Assembly: GCF_000801105.2 (NCBI RefSeq) | Contig: NC_079514.1 | Span: 47,868,515-47,932,514, forward strand | DNA length: 64,000 nt | Origin: Raphanus sativus | Lineage: Eukaryota; Streptophyta; Magnoliopsida; Brassicales; Brassicaceae | Reading direction: 5' to 3' | Shown: one piece after another, positions 35,198-47,115 of the stretch | How positions within the stretch are numbered: the first letter of the stretch is position 1 | Layout of the letters: each line of letters opens with the position of its first letter | Program-made: the position numbers and the translations under genes | The notes under the pieces: model-generated | Seen by the model: the letters and a program-made list of their open reading frames with translations, nothing else | The model's database searches: none | Told to the model about the DNA's origin: nothing

Positions 35198-35844
35198 TCT
35201 ATCTTATTAAAACAGAAATATTCTGTTGGACCTAACATTTATTTTGTAAGTTTTTAAATTAAATACACCTTTATATTTTATAGTTAAACTTACATTAAAT
35301 CATTAATGTTTCTTTCTTTATATTACTATGTATGTTTCCAAACAATATATTTATTTCTATATACTACTATCAATGATTCCAAACAATATATTTTTTATAT
35401 TACTATCAATGTTTCCAAACAATACAATAATTAATCTTAGTTATGTTATATCTATCATTTTCTTTTTAAAATTTTGTAGAAACGTCATAATTTCATTAAT
35501 TTCAAAATAATAAACTTTAAAATTTGGAGTATAAGATTACAAATTATGAAATTGTTACAATTTAAATCAAATTAGATTACATATCGGTCATCCAACAATT
35601 CAATCGGTTAATCTCGGGTTTTAGTAATTTTTTTAATATGAATATTTTAAAAACCTAAATTGAATTGTCAGATCTCCGAATTAACCGATATAATCACAAT
35701 CGGGTTGAATTTAAAAACATTGATTTAAATGCAAAAATATTTTAAATATACACTTTTAAAAATTACCAAAATATTTGTTAAGTTATTAGTGAAATTTTTC
35801 ATCGTAAAATATTCCACGCTTCCAAAACGCGGATCAAGATCTAG
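35198..35844 (+). mobile_element. Short non-autonomous Helitron
   Basis: It begins TCTATCTTATTAAAACAGAA after an A (35197) and ends with a short hairpin (CCACGC...GCGG) and ATCAAGATCTAG before a T (35845). The site without the insertion can be rebuilt: GTGTAATA joins TTCTCT, which is the sequence of the uninterrupted neighbouring copy (about 35062-35070). Insertion between A and T and the CTAG end are diagnostic of Helitrons. At 647 bp it has no coding capacity. Confidence 0.9.
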
Positions 35845-35943
35845 TTCTCTTCACTAAAATAAATTATTTTCATGCTATTGATATATTTAATAATTAACTA
35901 AATATTAATTTTATATAAAATAAAGTTTTTTATTTTATCTATA

Positions 35944-37134
35944 CTATTATTTGCGAAGTAAATTTTCGCAACGGAGCTCCCACGTTTAAAATTAGAGCGG
36001 TTAATAAAAATTGGATCACATAATTTATAATTTTTTAGATAATGATGAGAATCAAATTAATGAAATTCATTTTTAATTTGTTAATAATTCTATATTAACA
36101 AATCTAATCTAAATATATATTAAGGGTAATGAAGATTTTAAACGCTTTAAATTTTACCGTGAGAAAAGGAAAATCATTTTGAAAATAATAGAATAAACTA
36201 ATTGTTATTTTTTCAGTTATATAAAATTAATAATTTTTCTTTCTTCTTTTTAGTTATGTATTTTCTGTTTTTTCATTTATTTTAAATTTATTATTAAAAG
36301 ATAATTTCAGATAACAACACAATATATATAAAAATTATCTTTTATTTTAAAAATATATAGGTTTCAAATAATTCTTCTTGTTATTAATATAATTTTAATC
36401 ACTTATTTAGTTAAAATAATTTAAATTCGTTTTTATTCTGTAGTTAAATTATATATTTTATTATATACGAAATAAATCTTAAAATTCATTTAATATTCTC
36501 TTTTAAATTATTTAAAATTAATAATTTTATTTTATTATATAGAAATAAATCTTAAAAGTCACTTAATATTCTCTTTTAAATTATATAAAATTAAGAATTT
36601 TATCTGATTAATATTTAGTTATATACTTTATGTTTTCAACTTTATATTTAAAAAATTCAGATAACAACACAACATACATATAAGAATTATATTTATAGTT
36701 TAAAATATTTTTTAGATTTTGGATAAATCTTACTATTATTAATTTTAATCAATTATTAATCAAATAAATTAATTTTTGTTTTTAGCTTAATTATATATTT
36801 TAAGTCACTTAATATTCTCTTCTCAATTATATAAAATTTAAAAAAATTATTTGATTAAAATTTAGTTATATACTTTATGTTTCCACCTTTATAGTTAAAA
36901 AAATTCAGATAACATTACGTACTTATAGAATTATATTTATATTTTAATATATTTTTAAATTTTGGATAAATCTTACTATTATTAAGTTTAATCAAATATT
37001 AATAAAATAAATTAATTTTCGTTTTTATTTTTAGCTTAATTATATACTTTATTCATTAAGGGTAATATCGATATTAACCGCTCTAACTTTTAACGTGGGA
37101 GCTCCGTTGCGAAAATTTACTTCGCAAATAATAG
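35944..37134. mobile_element. TA-flanked inverted-repeat DNA element
   Basis: The two ends are inverted copies over about 65 bp: CTATTATTTGCGAAGTAAAT at the left and its complement at the right, including GGAGCTCCCACGTT. Each side is flanked by TA (35942-35943 and 37135-37136). The interior is extremely AT-rich and contains three spaced copies of a TTCAGATAACA(A/T)(C/T)AC block (about 36305, 36657, 36904). No transposase. The TA target suggests Tc1/mariner-like mobilisation, but the ends are not Stowaway or Emigrant. Confidence 0.75.
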
Positions 37135-37542
37135 TACAGATATATTGCGTTTGTAGTGTTTCCTTCTGAAAAAATCATATATTATTTTCTTTGCATTTCA
37201 ATAGATCATGTTATTCAAGAAAAAAAAGATCATGTTATTCTATCGAGTTATATATATATATATATATATATGTTTTTTTTTCTATCGAGTTATATATATA
37301 TGTAATGCATTTATATTATTATTGTATATAATATTTCGAGACAAATTTTCTTTATAAAATAAAACTAAAAGTATACGTATAAATCTAAAAAGAAAATTTT
37401 CCTTAAATTAATAAATTTATAAATAAAAAATATTATATTTTTAATGTTATTAATTTATATGTATTTCAATTTATTAAAGTCATAGCAAAATTTTTCATTT
37501 GTTTGAAAGTTACCGATATACAAAACTAACTCTGCTTATTTT

Positions 37543-38300
37543 TTTCCTCTCTTTAGAAAGAAAAAATTCTCTCTTGTTCACACACTTCCATCTTTCACAA
37601 GAGAGAATTTCTCTAGAGGAGAAGAGATTTTTGTTTGTAAAATAGTCTCTTCGCTTAGGCGATTTCTAGTTTCGCGTTGGCGATTTTCAATTTTGCGTTG
37701 GCGATTTTTGTTGTGCTTTAGCTTTTCTCTTTCTGGGTTTATTTTTAACCCATCTATTCTAAAGGGTAGACAATCCTTTCACTAGAAAAGCTCAACTCTT
37801 GATTCGGATTCGGAATCAATCTTCTTGTGTGAAAAGAAGTATCCATGAAGATCAAGACAAGAGGGAGATTTGAAGATACTTGGGAGATTCGAAACGGAAA
37901 TAGAAGAGTCGGAGCTGCTGTTCAAGGTAGCGTTCCAACAATGTTCTGTCTCGGGTTTTTCAAAAGTCTTCGTTGGAGGTTAAATCAAGTGGTTGGAGAA
38001 GATGTCCTTGATGAACGGTGGCGATTGAAGGAAATTGAAGCGAACAAGCAGTTTCAAGGGAGTCGGAGATGGTGAACATAATCGTCCGGTTGAGTTCGGC
38101 GGCATTTCTCGTTCTTCGATTCAGAAGACGTTGAAGCCTAAAAAAAACACGTGTCATTACGTGTTACACATGCGTTTTAATATTTATCTTTAAATTTGGG
38201 CTTTAATTGGACTGAATGTATCTATCAGTAACTTGAATTGTTTGTAATTATGCCCTGTTGGGCTTCGTTTTATAAAACGAAAGGTTGACAAAAAAAAAAA
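37543..38300 (+). mobile_element. Poly(A)-tailed retroposon, Sadhu-like
   Basis: The insertion ends in an A-rich tail (38289-38300) and is flanked by perfect 15-bp repeats AACTCTGCTTATTTT (37528-37542 and 38301-38315). It lacks A/B boxes of RNA polymerase III promoters and has only a 76-codon frame (37845-38075) of unknown nature. The 3' end has a TGCCCTGTTGGGCTTCG block before the tail. Size, tail and lack of coding match the Sadhu retroposons described in Arabidopsis; the family assignment is inference. Confidence 0.75.
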
Positions 38301-38315
38301 AACTCTGCTTATTTT

Positions 38316-38997
38316 CAGTCTTATGTGTTTTACATTTTTGATATTTAATGAACCAACTAATCACGGTTCGTTTGATATAAAGTAAACCCCAAAATTCGAA
38401 ATAGTAGTAGCACACTGAAAGTAAACCGAACATAGATGAGATCGATAGTTACGGTCAATTCAGTTAAAAACCGAAAATCTATTAATATCTAAACCGAAAT
38501 GACCCAGAACAAATATGGTTTAAAGTAAACCAACAAAAAAATACAATAACCGAGATCGATAACCGAGAAAATAAAAATCAAACGAAACGATGTTTTATAG
38601 AAGTGTTGAATACATCATCTCTTTGCTTTCATCTCCTTCATCATCACCAAAGCCAAGTCTCCTCCTCCTCAAGGTACTCGCTCGATTTCGTCTTCTCTTC
38701 TCATCGATTTCCTTTATCTCTATACTTTCCTCCCGATGCTCCGATCCTTAGATTTGCATCGTTTGCTTTTACATAATCCGAGCATCCGATCATGTTTTTC
38801 CGGTTCCAAATCGGAGATTATCAATACGATTAGTAACAACCTAGTCTCTCCGATTAAGCGATTTACTGTTAATCCTCTTGGTGCGCGTGCGTGCGTGCGT
38901 GTGTGTGTGTTTTAGGGTTTTGATTGTGATTATCTGTTTGGTATCGCATTTCCAGATCTGATCGTACACGTTCGTTGACTTCGTCTTCTCTAGAGAA
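38316..38997 (+). promoter_or_regulatory. VAMP727 upstream region with probable leader intron
   Basis: A leader intron is likely: AAG/GTACTC at 38673/38674 and TTTCCAG ending at 38955, leaving a short second leader exon before the ATG at 38998. A (GTGC)n/(GT)n microsatellite lies at 38881-38911 within that intron. Confidence 0.55.
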
Positions 38998-40607
38998 ATG
39001 AGTCAGCAGAAGGGATTGATTTACAGCTTCGTAGCCAAAGGAACCGTCGTTCTAGCCGAGCATACTCCTTACTCTGGAAACTTCAGCACCATCGCTGTTC
39101 AATGTCTCCAGAAGCTTCCCACTAACAGCAGCAAGTATACTTACTCCTGCGATGGCCACACCTTCAACTTCCTTGTCGAAAACAACGGTTTTGGTGAGGT
39201 TTTTATTAGCCTTGTACTGCAGTGCTTGTTATTGAGTTGTTGAAGCCTTTTTTTGATTGTGTGTAGTGTTTCTTGTGGTTGCTGATGAGTCTACTGGAAG
39301 AAGTGTTCCTTTTGTGTTCCTTGAACGGGTCAAAGAAGATTTCAAGAAACGGTATGAGGCGAGTATAAAGAACGATGAGCCACACCCTCTTGCAGATGAT
39401 GATGACGAGGATGATGATTTGTTTGGCGATCGGTTTAGCATCGCTTACAATCTTGACAGGGAGTTCGGGTCTGTCTTTTGATTTTAGCCCCATGACTAGT
39501 TTCATTCTTTTTGCATTGCAAGAATGTTTCTTACTTCTTTTTGTTTTCTTGTCTTAACAGGCCTATACTTAAGGAGCATATGCAGTATTGTATGAGCCAT
39601 CCTGAAGAGATGAGCAAACTTTCAAAGTTGAAGGCTCAAATAAATGATGTCAAGGGGATCATGATGGACAACATTGAGAAGGTACGATTTTTGTAGCTAT
39701 AACAAGCTGAAATATTTGATTAACAGTTGCACACCACTCCTCTTGGGGTGGTGATAGCAACTTTATCTGCAAGGTATAAACAGACTATTTTGCCAAAAAA
39801 AAACTGTAAAGAATGATACTTTGATCCGTGATGTGCTGAGTCTGTTAGAAATTAAGAAATTGCATGCAGCTAACAAGTCTTGAACTGCTGTTATATGCCT
39901 TTGAACCAGCTTGAATTTGTTAGACTAGGAAAACTGGTATTCTGTGATGGTCTATTTTGAATGCATATCTTTTAGCTCGTCAATATTAGCAAAGATTCAT
40001 ATAGTTCTGGTAGGAAATAGGAATGTACTGGGGAATTCTAAAAGATATGATAAATAGGATTATTTTGTAGCATGAACTCCCCTGCTTCTCACCACAGGAA
40101 TTAATTGTTATTTAGTGATGACACAAGTCATAAATATTATCATATGTCGCTATTGCACTACGGATCATATTTCTATTTGCCTGAAGTTTAAGGTATAAAT
40201 ATGCTATAAACAAAATAACTGCAGTTATGGGGATGATATCCAGTTTTTAGTGCTAGGCAAACTGGACCTAGGACCGGTTAATTAGTGTAAAGAAATTGCG
40301 AACTTGTCTATGTATGTAAGAAGGTACTGTTTATGAGAACCGATGATGCAGTACAGCTCTTCTCTGAAGATTCTCTTGTTGATGATGTTTTCAGGTTCTG
40401 GACAGGGGAGAGAAGATAGAACTTCTGGTTGACAAAACGGAGAACCTTCAGTTCCAGGCAGATAGCTTCCAGAGGCAAGGAAGGCAACTTAGAAGGAAGA
40501 TGTGGATACAGAGCCTGCAGATGAAGCTGATGGTGGGAGGTGCTGTTTTGTCCTTTATTCTCATTGTTTGGGTTGTTGCTTGTGGTGGTTTTAAATGCTC
40601 GTCTTGA
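38998..40607 (+). CDS. VAMP727: VAMP727-like R-SNARE (At3g54300 orthologue), four exons
   Basis: Vesicle SNARE, seed-plant specific in form, which in Arabidopsis drives fusion of endosomes/prevacuolar compartments with the vacuole in a complex with SYP22, VTI11 and SYP51. Exons: 38998-39193, 39267-39468, 39561-39681, 40395-40607; 243 aa. The longin domain (about 1-130) carries the acidic insertion ([11 protein letters not shown], residues 108-118) that marks VAMP727. The SNARE motif spans about 154-214, with the zero-layer arginine at 177 ([11 protein letters not shown]). A hydrophobic anchor (about 217-239) ends the protein, followed by a short lumenal tail. Intron 3 (713 bp) shows no inserted gene. 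The gene appears intact. Confidence 0.95.
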
Positions 40608-41728
40608 TTCTCTGTATCTGTTTGATCGCCACCACCTTGTTTACCACGTAAAACGCATGCTCATGTTTGTACATGTTATGATCAATCACCATCATTCCCA
40701 GAAGCTTATCTGTTATGCTTATATATAAACAAATAAAAATCAAGTTTTGGCGTTTGCTTGTTTTCAATGAGTTCTTTTTCCGTTGTTCTTCAAAATTCGT
40801 GTTCTTATTATTCCCTTGTCTTAAGACATTCATCTTTTTTTGAATGGATAAGAATTCGATTTTGGATATCTGATTTTTTATTTTATTTTATCAATGCTAT
40901 ATTTTTTTTTGCATAAATTCGTGGGGATTCCTCGTAAAACTCTGGTATTTGAAAAAAAAACCATACTAACATTTGGGACACGTATCATAAAATCAAAGAA
41001 ATCCAAATTACACTTAACTGTGTCAAAACCAAAGATAAGCGATTTAGCTATGTGGATGATGAAGCAAAGAGGAAAAGAGGAAGCGTAAATGCGAGTTAAG
41101 TAAGGGGTAAAGATCACATTGGCGGAATACAAAGTCATTCTTAATGTCTGTCTGATACTTGTTTCTGTTTGTCAAACTTGTTTCTGGTTTATAAAGCGGA
41201 TTTGGAATAATTTTTTTTATAATCCCACATTGGCTTCGTTTTCGATCATGATCGTGGGGTGGTCAAATTTTTTTTTACGGTAAAACGGGGTGGTCAAAAT
41301 TTTACACACATTCGTGACCTACGTTTAGGCAAAACATTGATACTACGTTTTGTTCACTGTAATTAACCTGGGTGGTAATCCAAGGAATGTATGTGCGTGA
41401 TGACAAAACTAAAACATACTTAAATGCATGAGTTAAAGAAAATGATTTTTCATACATTTTGAAGTATGAGTACTTCAAAAGTTCTGTGTTTTTATTTCCA
41501 AGGTTTTTTCAAAAAGATCTTTTTTTACCATTTAAGACATTTTGCATTTATAAATTCAAATATACTGGTCCCCAACTTCTTTCCTTTTCTCAACAAAGCT
41601 TAATCTAGTAGTAAAACAATTCATGGACTCAAAGCAAAGATAGCGTAAAACATCCTTTATCCAGCAAAATCAAATCATTACATAGTATAGAACAAAACTC
41701 ACTTTAAAATCAATCATTGTTTAGGTTA
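40608..41728. other. Intergenic DNA downstream of VAMP727
   Basis: Contains the VAMP727 3' end and AT-rich DNA. No gene is supported; short frames at 40878-41138 lack any domain. Confidence 0.45.
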
Positions 41729-41736
41729 CTTAAAAC

Positions 41737-42290
41737 CCCTGTTCAAAAATGCAGCCGCCTGAGCACTATTCGGTGGGTGGCCGCGGCGAGTTGGGCCAAA
41801 TCGGTGAATCTAGACGTTGACCCGCGTTTGATTGCCTAGTTCCCGCGTTGACCACCTAATTCCCGCCTAATCCCGCGTTGACCGTCTAAGTTTTTTTTTT
41901 TTTTTTCTTAAAGCTGAAATACGATTAATTATTTTTACTCATTATTGACAAATTTGTATAATTATTTATTACTAAATAGTTACAATTAGTTATTTAACCC
42001 AAAACAAACACATATATACTATATTAAAGATTTTCTCGTATCAAACACGCCCAAATCTAAATGTTCGATAAATTGAAAGGAGATCATTTCAAAAAATTAT
42101 CTAAAAAGTTATAAAATTATGTATAAGAACTTGTGTCATCATGTTTAAAATTAACTAAATATATTATAAATATATTAAATTGTATTTAAAATTAGGCCCC
42201 ACGTAATCTCCGAATACTCTCCGATTTTTCGGTAACTCGATAGGCCCGGACTCGCCGCCCGACTAGCGCCTAGCGTAGTTTAGAACATGG
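41737..42290. mobile_element. hAT-like MITE
   Basis: The ends are CCCTGTTCAAAAATGC at the left and the inverse of CCATGTTCTAAACTACGC at the right, flanked by 8-bp repeats with one mismatch (CTTAAAAC at 41729-41736, CTTAAAAG at 42291-42298). The GC-rich ends include several TTCCCGCGTTGACC-type units; the middle is AT-rich. An 8-bp target and non-coding 554-bp body fit a hAT MITE. Confidence 0.7.
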
Positions 42291-42298
42291 CTTAAAAG

Positions 42299-43360
42299 AA
42301 ACACTATATAGCCTTATCAAACTACATATAATCCACATATTTATAAAGTAACTTTGGAAAAGGTATTATCCACATGCATACCAGTTATAGATATGACATA
42401 AATGAGCCCTTTATTGGGTATAGTTTATGATAGACATATATTTCTTCAAAATAATTAATTTTCCACCTTAACTATAACAAAAAGTTTAAAAATCAAACGT
42501 AGAGATTGTATTATCCGCAACCATACCAAAAAAAAGACATAACAAAAAAGGGCCGAAAGTGGTTTAGGCAACAAACCAACTCTAATTCTATCATCTTACG
42601 AAGTCTTTAAAAGATATAGCAAGCATTTTTTATCAACAAAACTAACACCTAAATTCAGATTTTCCATATTAAACAGAAAAGAGCAGTAGTAAATATTATC
42701 ATCTTGAAAGGTTATATATGAGTAGATAATAAACGAGACCAGATGCAAGATATTAAGAGATTACGACTGAAATTACCTCAAGCTACAATGCACAATATGT
42801 AGTGGAAAATGACCATTATTTAACAATCATTTATACAGTTTCTTTGAAACGTTGCCTTCACAGTAAACAAAGCTAAACTTTTTACATAAATATCTCTGCT
42901 AGAGAGTCAAGCACTTCCAAGTTTAACCACTATTATAGCAAATATACGGTTTTTGAAACCGAAATATAATTTTAGACGTAGAATATAGCCTACCTAAAAA
43001 CCTAGAAGATTAGAGCACATATGATGATGCATACCTGCAAAAGAGATGAGCACATATGATGCATTCTTACCCTTTTTTTACATCAATCATTAAAAGAACA
43101 TAATAGAGAAATTAAGAATGATCTGTTGCACATGCTAAATAAATACACCAATGATTGATGGTTCAATAGATTTCCAAAACCATCAACTCTGTACGACTAA
43201 GGATAAACACTAGCACCACAACAAATCTATTTTTTTTGTTCAGTGTACATTAAAAACTCATGTAAATAGCACTTAGATAATATATTACAATAATCATAAG
43301 TATATATAAACTATGAAGCAGAATGGCATAATTTCTCTGACATACAAATTTAACTATAAC
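42299..43360. other. AT-rich intergenic DNA
   Basis: No gene or clear mobile element end was seen. Confidence 0.45.
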
Positions 43361-43364
43361 ATTG

Positions 43365-43592
43365 TAAAGACATGATACATGATGCAGAATTCGAGGATAT
43401 ATGCTGAATGCAGCTATGCAGAATGCAAACATCAGAATGCAGAACTGTAAGGAAATGATGCTAAATCCAGAACTGTAAATACATGATGCAGAAAGCAGAA
43501 CTGTAAAGTCATGAGGCTGAATGCAAAAATCAGAATGCAGAGTGCAGAATTCAGAACGGTAAAGACATGATGTAGAATGCAAAATGTAGGAC
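43365..43592. repeat. Short degenerate tandem array, ATGCAGAA units
   Basis: Repeats of a unit close to CAGAACTGTAAAGACATGAT plus GCAGAATGCAGA occur about six times. The antisense frame through it (43250-43594) is a low-complexity artefact. Confidence 0.75.
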
Positions 43593-43739
43593 ATTCATAC
43601 AACAACCAAAATTAAATTATAAAATTACATGAATATGATCACGAAAGGTTAGTGGGTGACCATAAATAAAAAGTTTCTCAGACATATAAACTACAGAAGT
43701 CTCACATACCTACAAATATATATATATATATCTACGTGA

Positions 43740-46700
43740 GACTCAACTAATTCAAAGAGATGTACTACCTGTCGCAGAAGTGTGCTACACTTGCAATCTC
43801 CTCAGACCTCCTAAAGCTTAACCTGAAAGAAAAAAAATCAAATTAATTAGTTTTTACTTGCATGTAGTCATATGCCTCATGCTTACCATGTTCCTTCCTG
43901 TGCCTAAATCTAAGATCGGTTTTTCAAATTTGAACAGTCTATGTGTCGCTATATAGTACATGTGGTACATTAAAGAATCACATATGATTTGTAGTATTTT
44001 GAAGTTGTTGGTCGTTTTTCCATTCAACAAACCACTTCAAATCTTTGTAGTAGAGAGATGATTATTTCTTTTCCATAAGACGTACCTGTCACAGAAGTCT
44101 GCTACACTTGCAATCTCCTCAGACCTCCTAAAGCACAAACCTGAAAGAAAAAAAATCAAATTAATTAGTCTTTACTTACATGACTGGATATTTGAAGACT
44201 TTGTAACCATTTGGTCGTATTATTCCCATCCAAATGGTTCTCGGTTCACATTTTCTTTATCTAAGCCGCATTCTAGAATCAAACCCATGGGTAATTTCTT
44301 TTTCATTCGACAAGTCTATGAAACCCATGTGTAGTCTCTGACTTGAGACTTTCTTAAACCATTTGTTTGTTATACTCGTGGTTTGTTATTCCCATCCAAA
44401 GTAAACTGACATGTGTTATACATCTTGGTCTAAAGACTTGTAAGCCGTGGGTTTTTTAAATACTGATATGCCTTATACATCTTTGTCTAAGACTTTTAAG
44501 CCGTGGGTTTTTTTAACTGACATGCCTATATCTTCTAAGCCGTGGAAAGTGAAATAAGGATCTGTTTTTGATATGCAGTCTTTGTCTAAAGACTTGTAAG
44601 CCATGGGTAGTAAATACTTTTAAGCCGTGAGCCTATTAACATGACATGTCTTATGCCTTTGTCTAAAGACTTGTAAGCCGTGGGTAGTAAATACTTTTAA
44701 GCCGTGGGTAGTAAATACTTTTAAGCCGTGGGTCTATTAACATGACCTGTCTTATGACTTTGTCTAAAGACTTGTAAGCTGTGGGTCTTTTAACTGACAT
44801 GTCTTGTCTATGTAAGCCGCGGGCAGTAGTAAATAAGGATCTGTTTTTTTTATTTCTCATGTCTTTTGTCTCAAAGACTTTCTTAAACCCTTAATCGTTA
44901 GTTGTATGTAAGCCGTATGTAAGCCGTGGGTCTTTTCAACTGACATGTCTTGTACGTCTGTCTTTGTCTAAGACTTATGTGTAAGCCATGGGCAGTGAAA
45001 TAAGGATCTGTTGTTTTCGATATGCAGTCTTTGTCTAGAGACTTGTAAGCCGTGGGTAGTAAAAAATTTTAAGCCGTGGGTCTATTAACATGACATGTCT
45101 TATGCCTTTGTCTAAAGACTTGTAAGCTGTGGGTGTTTTAACTGACATGTCTTGTTTATGTAAGCCGTGGGTTGTAGTGAAATAAGGATCTGTTTTTGAT
45201 TTCTAAGTCTTTTGTCTTAAAGACTTGTAAGCCGTGGGTACTAAACACTCTTAAGCCGTAGGTCTTTTAACATGACATGTCTCATACATGTCTTTTCTAT
45301 GTACGCCGTGGGTAGTACTAAAACAAGGATCTGTTTTTGATTTCTCATGTCTTTTGTCTCAAAGACTTTGTCAAACCCTTTGATTCGTTATACTCCCATT
45401 CCATCCAAATAGATTTTCTCTAAGCCGTGGGTAAGTAAAATATGGATCCGTTTTTGATGTTAGTCTTTTGTCTTAAAGACTTTTTAAACCATTGGTGGTT
45501 ATAATCCTTTCCATTCAAATAATCAAAAACAGAATCTTCAAGCCGTGGGTAACTAAAATAAGTATCTGTTTTTGATTTTAGTCTTTTGTCTTAAAGACTT
45601 CCATTCAAATAATCAAAAACAGGATCTTCTCAAGCCGTGGGTAACTAAAATAAGCATCTGTTTTTGATTTAGCATTTTGTCTTAAAGACTTTCTTAACTC
45701 GTTATAATCATTCCATCCAAATAATCAAAAACAGATCTTTCTCAAGCCGTGGGTTAGTAGTAAAGTCTCTTCTTGTCTTAAAAGACTTTTTTAAGCCGTG
45801 TATAATAAGTTTCTTTTAGGGGCAGCAAAGGGACAATCAGCCGTGGGTGGAAGTATAATAAGAATCTGTTTTTGATTTCTCAAGTCTTTTGTCTTAAGGA
45901 CTTTCTTAACCACTTATAATCCATTCCATCCAAATAATCAAAAACAGATCTTTCTTAAGCCGTGGGTAAGTAAAGAAAAAAGGAAATCTTTTTGATTTTA
46001 GTCTTTTGTCTTAAAGACTTTCTTAACCATTGGTTGTTATAATCCAATCCATCCAAATAATCAAAAACAGATCCTTCTTAAGCTGTGGGTTATAAAGTCT
46101 TTCTTGTCTTAAAAGACTTTTTAAAGCCGTGGGTGATACGTTTCCTTTAGGGGCAACAAAGGGACAATGTTCCCAAAATAAGAATCTGACAGAACACTAT
46201 TAGATTAGTGTCTGTGTAAGATTTTTTGGGGGTTTGAAGTGGAAAACCAAAACATCAAAACAAAATAAAAGGTTTTCTGAAATCTTCTTGTTGTTGAACT
46301 CAAAATCATCTCAAAACTGATTGGAAATCTGTAGAGCATAGAAAGAGTCGTTTACCTTAAATGACAGGTATTTCACACGGAGTCACTGCAAAGTCATTCT
46401 GCTATAAAACCAGTGTATCTTGTTGTTTCGCCTTTCAGCTCTTCCATCTCTCTCTCTCTCTCGTCACACTGTTTCTTCTGGTGTGAAGCTAACTGAAACA
46501 GTAGGAAGATACTGTTATGTAGGCTTTACCATCTGCTGAGTATAATCAAAGACTAAAGTAGCAACAAGGCCCAAAGTTAGTTAGAAACTAACTGACGACA
46601 AGAATAAGAATTTGAGGAGAAAACAGAAAGCTAATGAAAAGAGTAAAACATGGTTTCAGTACCACACCCAAACAGGTCGGATCCAATCTGAATCAATCGA

Positions 46701-47115
46701 ACTATAAAGGAACAAGACAATCAATCGATTCACACGAAACCCTAACACATAGAGCGAGAAACCCCCAATCGGGACCGAATCTAAAGAGAAGGAAACCCTA
46801 AATCAAAATTGCGATCGAACTGTAAAGGAACAAGGTAATCAATCGAACTAATATATATATAAATCGAACAAAAACAATTAACACGAAACCCTAACAAAGA
46901 TCGAGAACTCCCAAACCAATCGGGACGGAATCTAAAGAGAACGAAACCCTAAAAACAAAATTGCGATAAAAAGTCCTCAAAGAAATTCATGATTTTACAG
47001 AACGAGAGATGGAAACACTTACTATTATATTAATGAATTGGATCCGTTTCTGAAAAGTTTGGAAGAGTCGAAACACTTACGAACCAAGGTTGAGAGAGTT
47101 CTTCAAATATATATT
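43740..47115 (-). repeat. Repeat locus B: hairpin plus AAGCCGTGGGT array, paralogue of locus A
   Basis: From about 44270 to 46150 the plus strand holds about 25 copies of AAGCCGTGGGT or close variants, alternating with GTCTTTGTCTAAAGACTT-type hairpins (AGTCTTT/AAAGACT). Minus-strand splice signals: donor GTAAGTG near 47078 and GTAAACG near 46350; two copies of a short exon (near 43768-43816 and 44086-44138), each preceded by a T-rich CTTTCAG acceptor and followed by GACAG/GTA. Both exon copies can be read as RRSEEIASVA plus a short tail, but the flanking array is non-coding. The end block AATCTGACAGAACACTATTA near 46180 is identical to one at 21803 in locus A. A tandem duplication of about 125 bp lies at 46680-46975. 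Proposed: a spliced non-coding transcript on the minus strand. Confidence 0.7.

Larger units (their letters stand above)
33461..35850. mobile_element. Mutator-like element with long inverted ends, right end duplicated and cut by a Helitron
   Basis: The left end (AGAGAGAGTTACATTGAGGG) and the inverse of the right end (AGAGAATATTACACTGACAG) are related over about 80 bp, including a later GACACATT...GCACAC block. The right arm occurs twice in tandem (131-bp unit). The second copy is interrupted at its tip by a Helitron. The interior (33720-34600) holds short low-complexity repeats, including two direct copies of a segment with GATGAGACTCTCGTGGTTAG and a run of ATCCACA-type units. The resulting Thr/Ser/Pro- or His-rich frames have no recognised domain. 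No target duplication was found, so the superfamily call rests on the long inverted ends. Confidence 0.6.

Noticed and set aside
39206..39505. Minus-strand frames opposite VAMP727 exon 2
   Set aside because: The serine run is the antisense of the acidic insertion codons of VAMP727.
41750..41890. GC-rich patch as a structural RNA gene
   Set aside because: It is the repeated end of a hAT-like MITE with its own target duplication.
43250..43594. 114-codon minus-strand frame rich in Cys/Ser/Phe
   Set aside because: It lies on a short tandem repeat array and has no domain.
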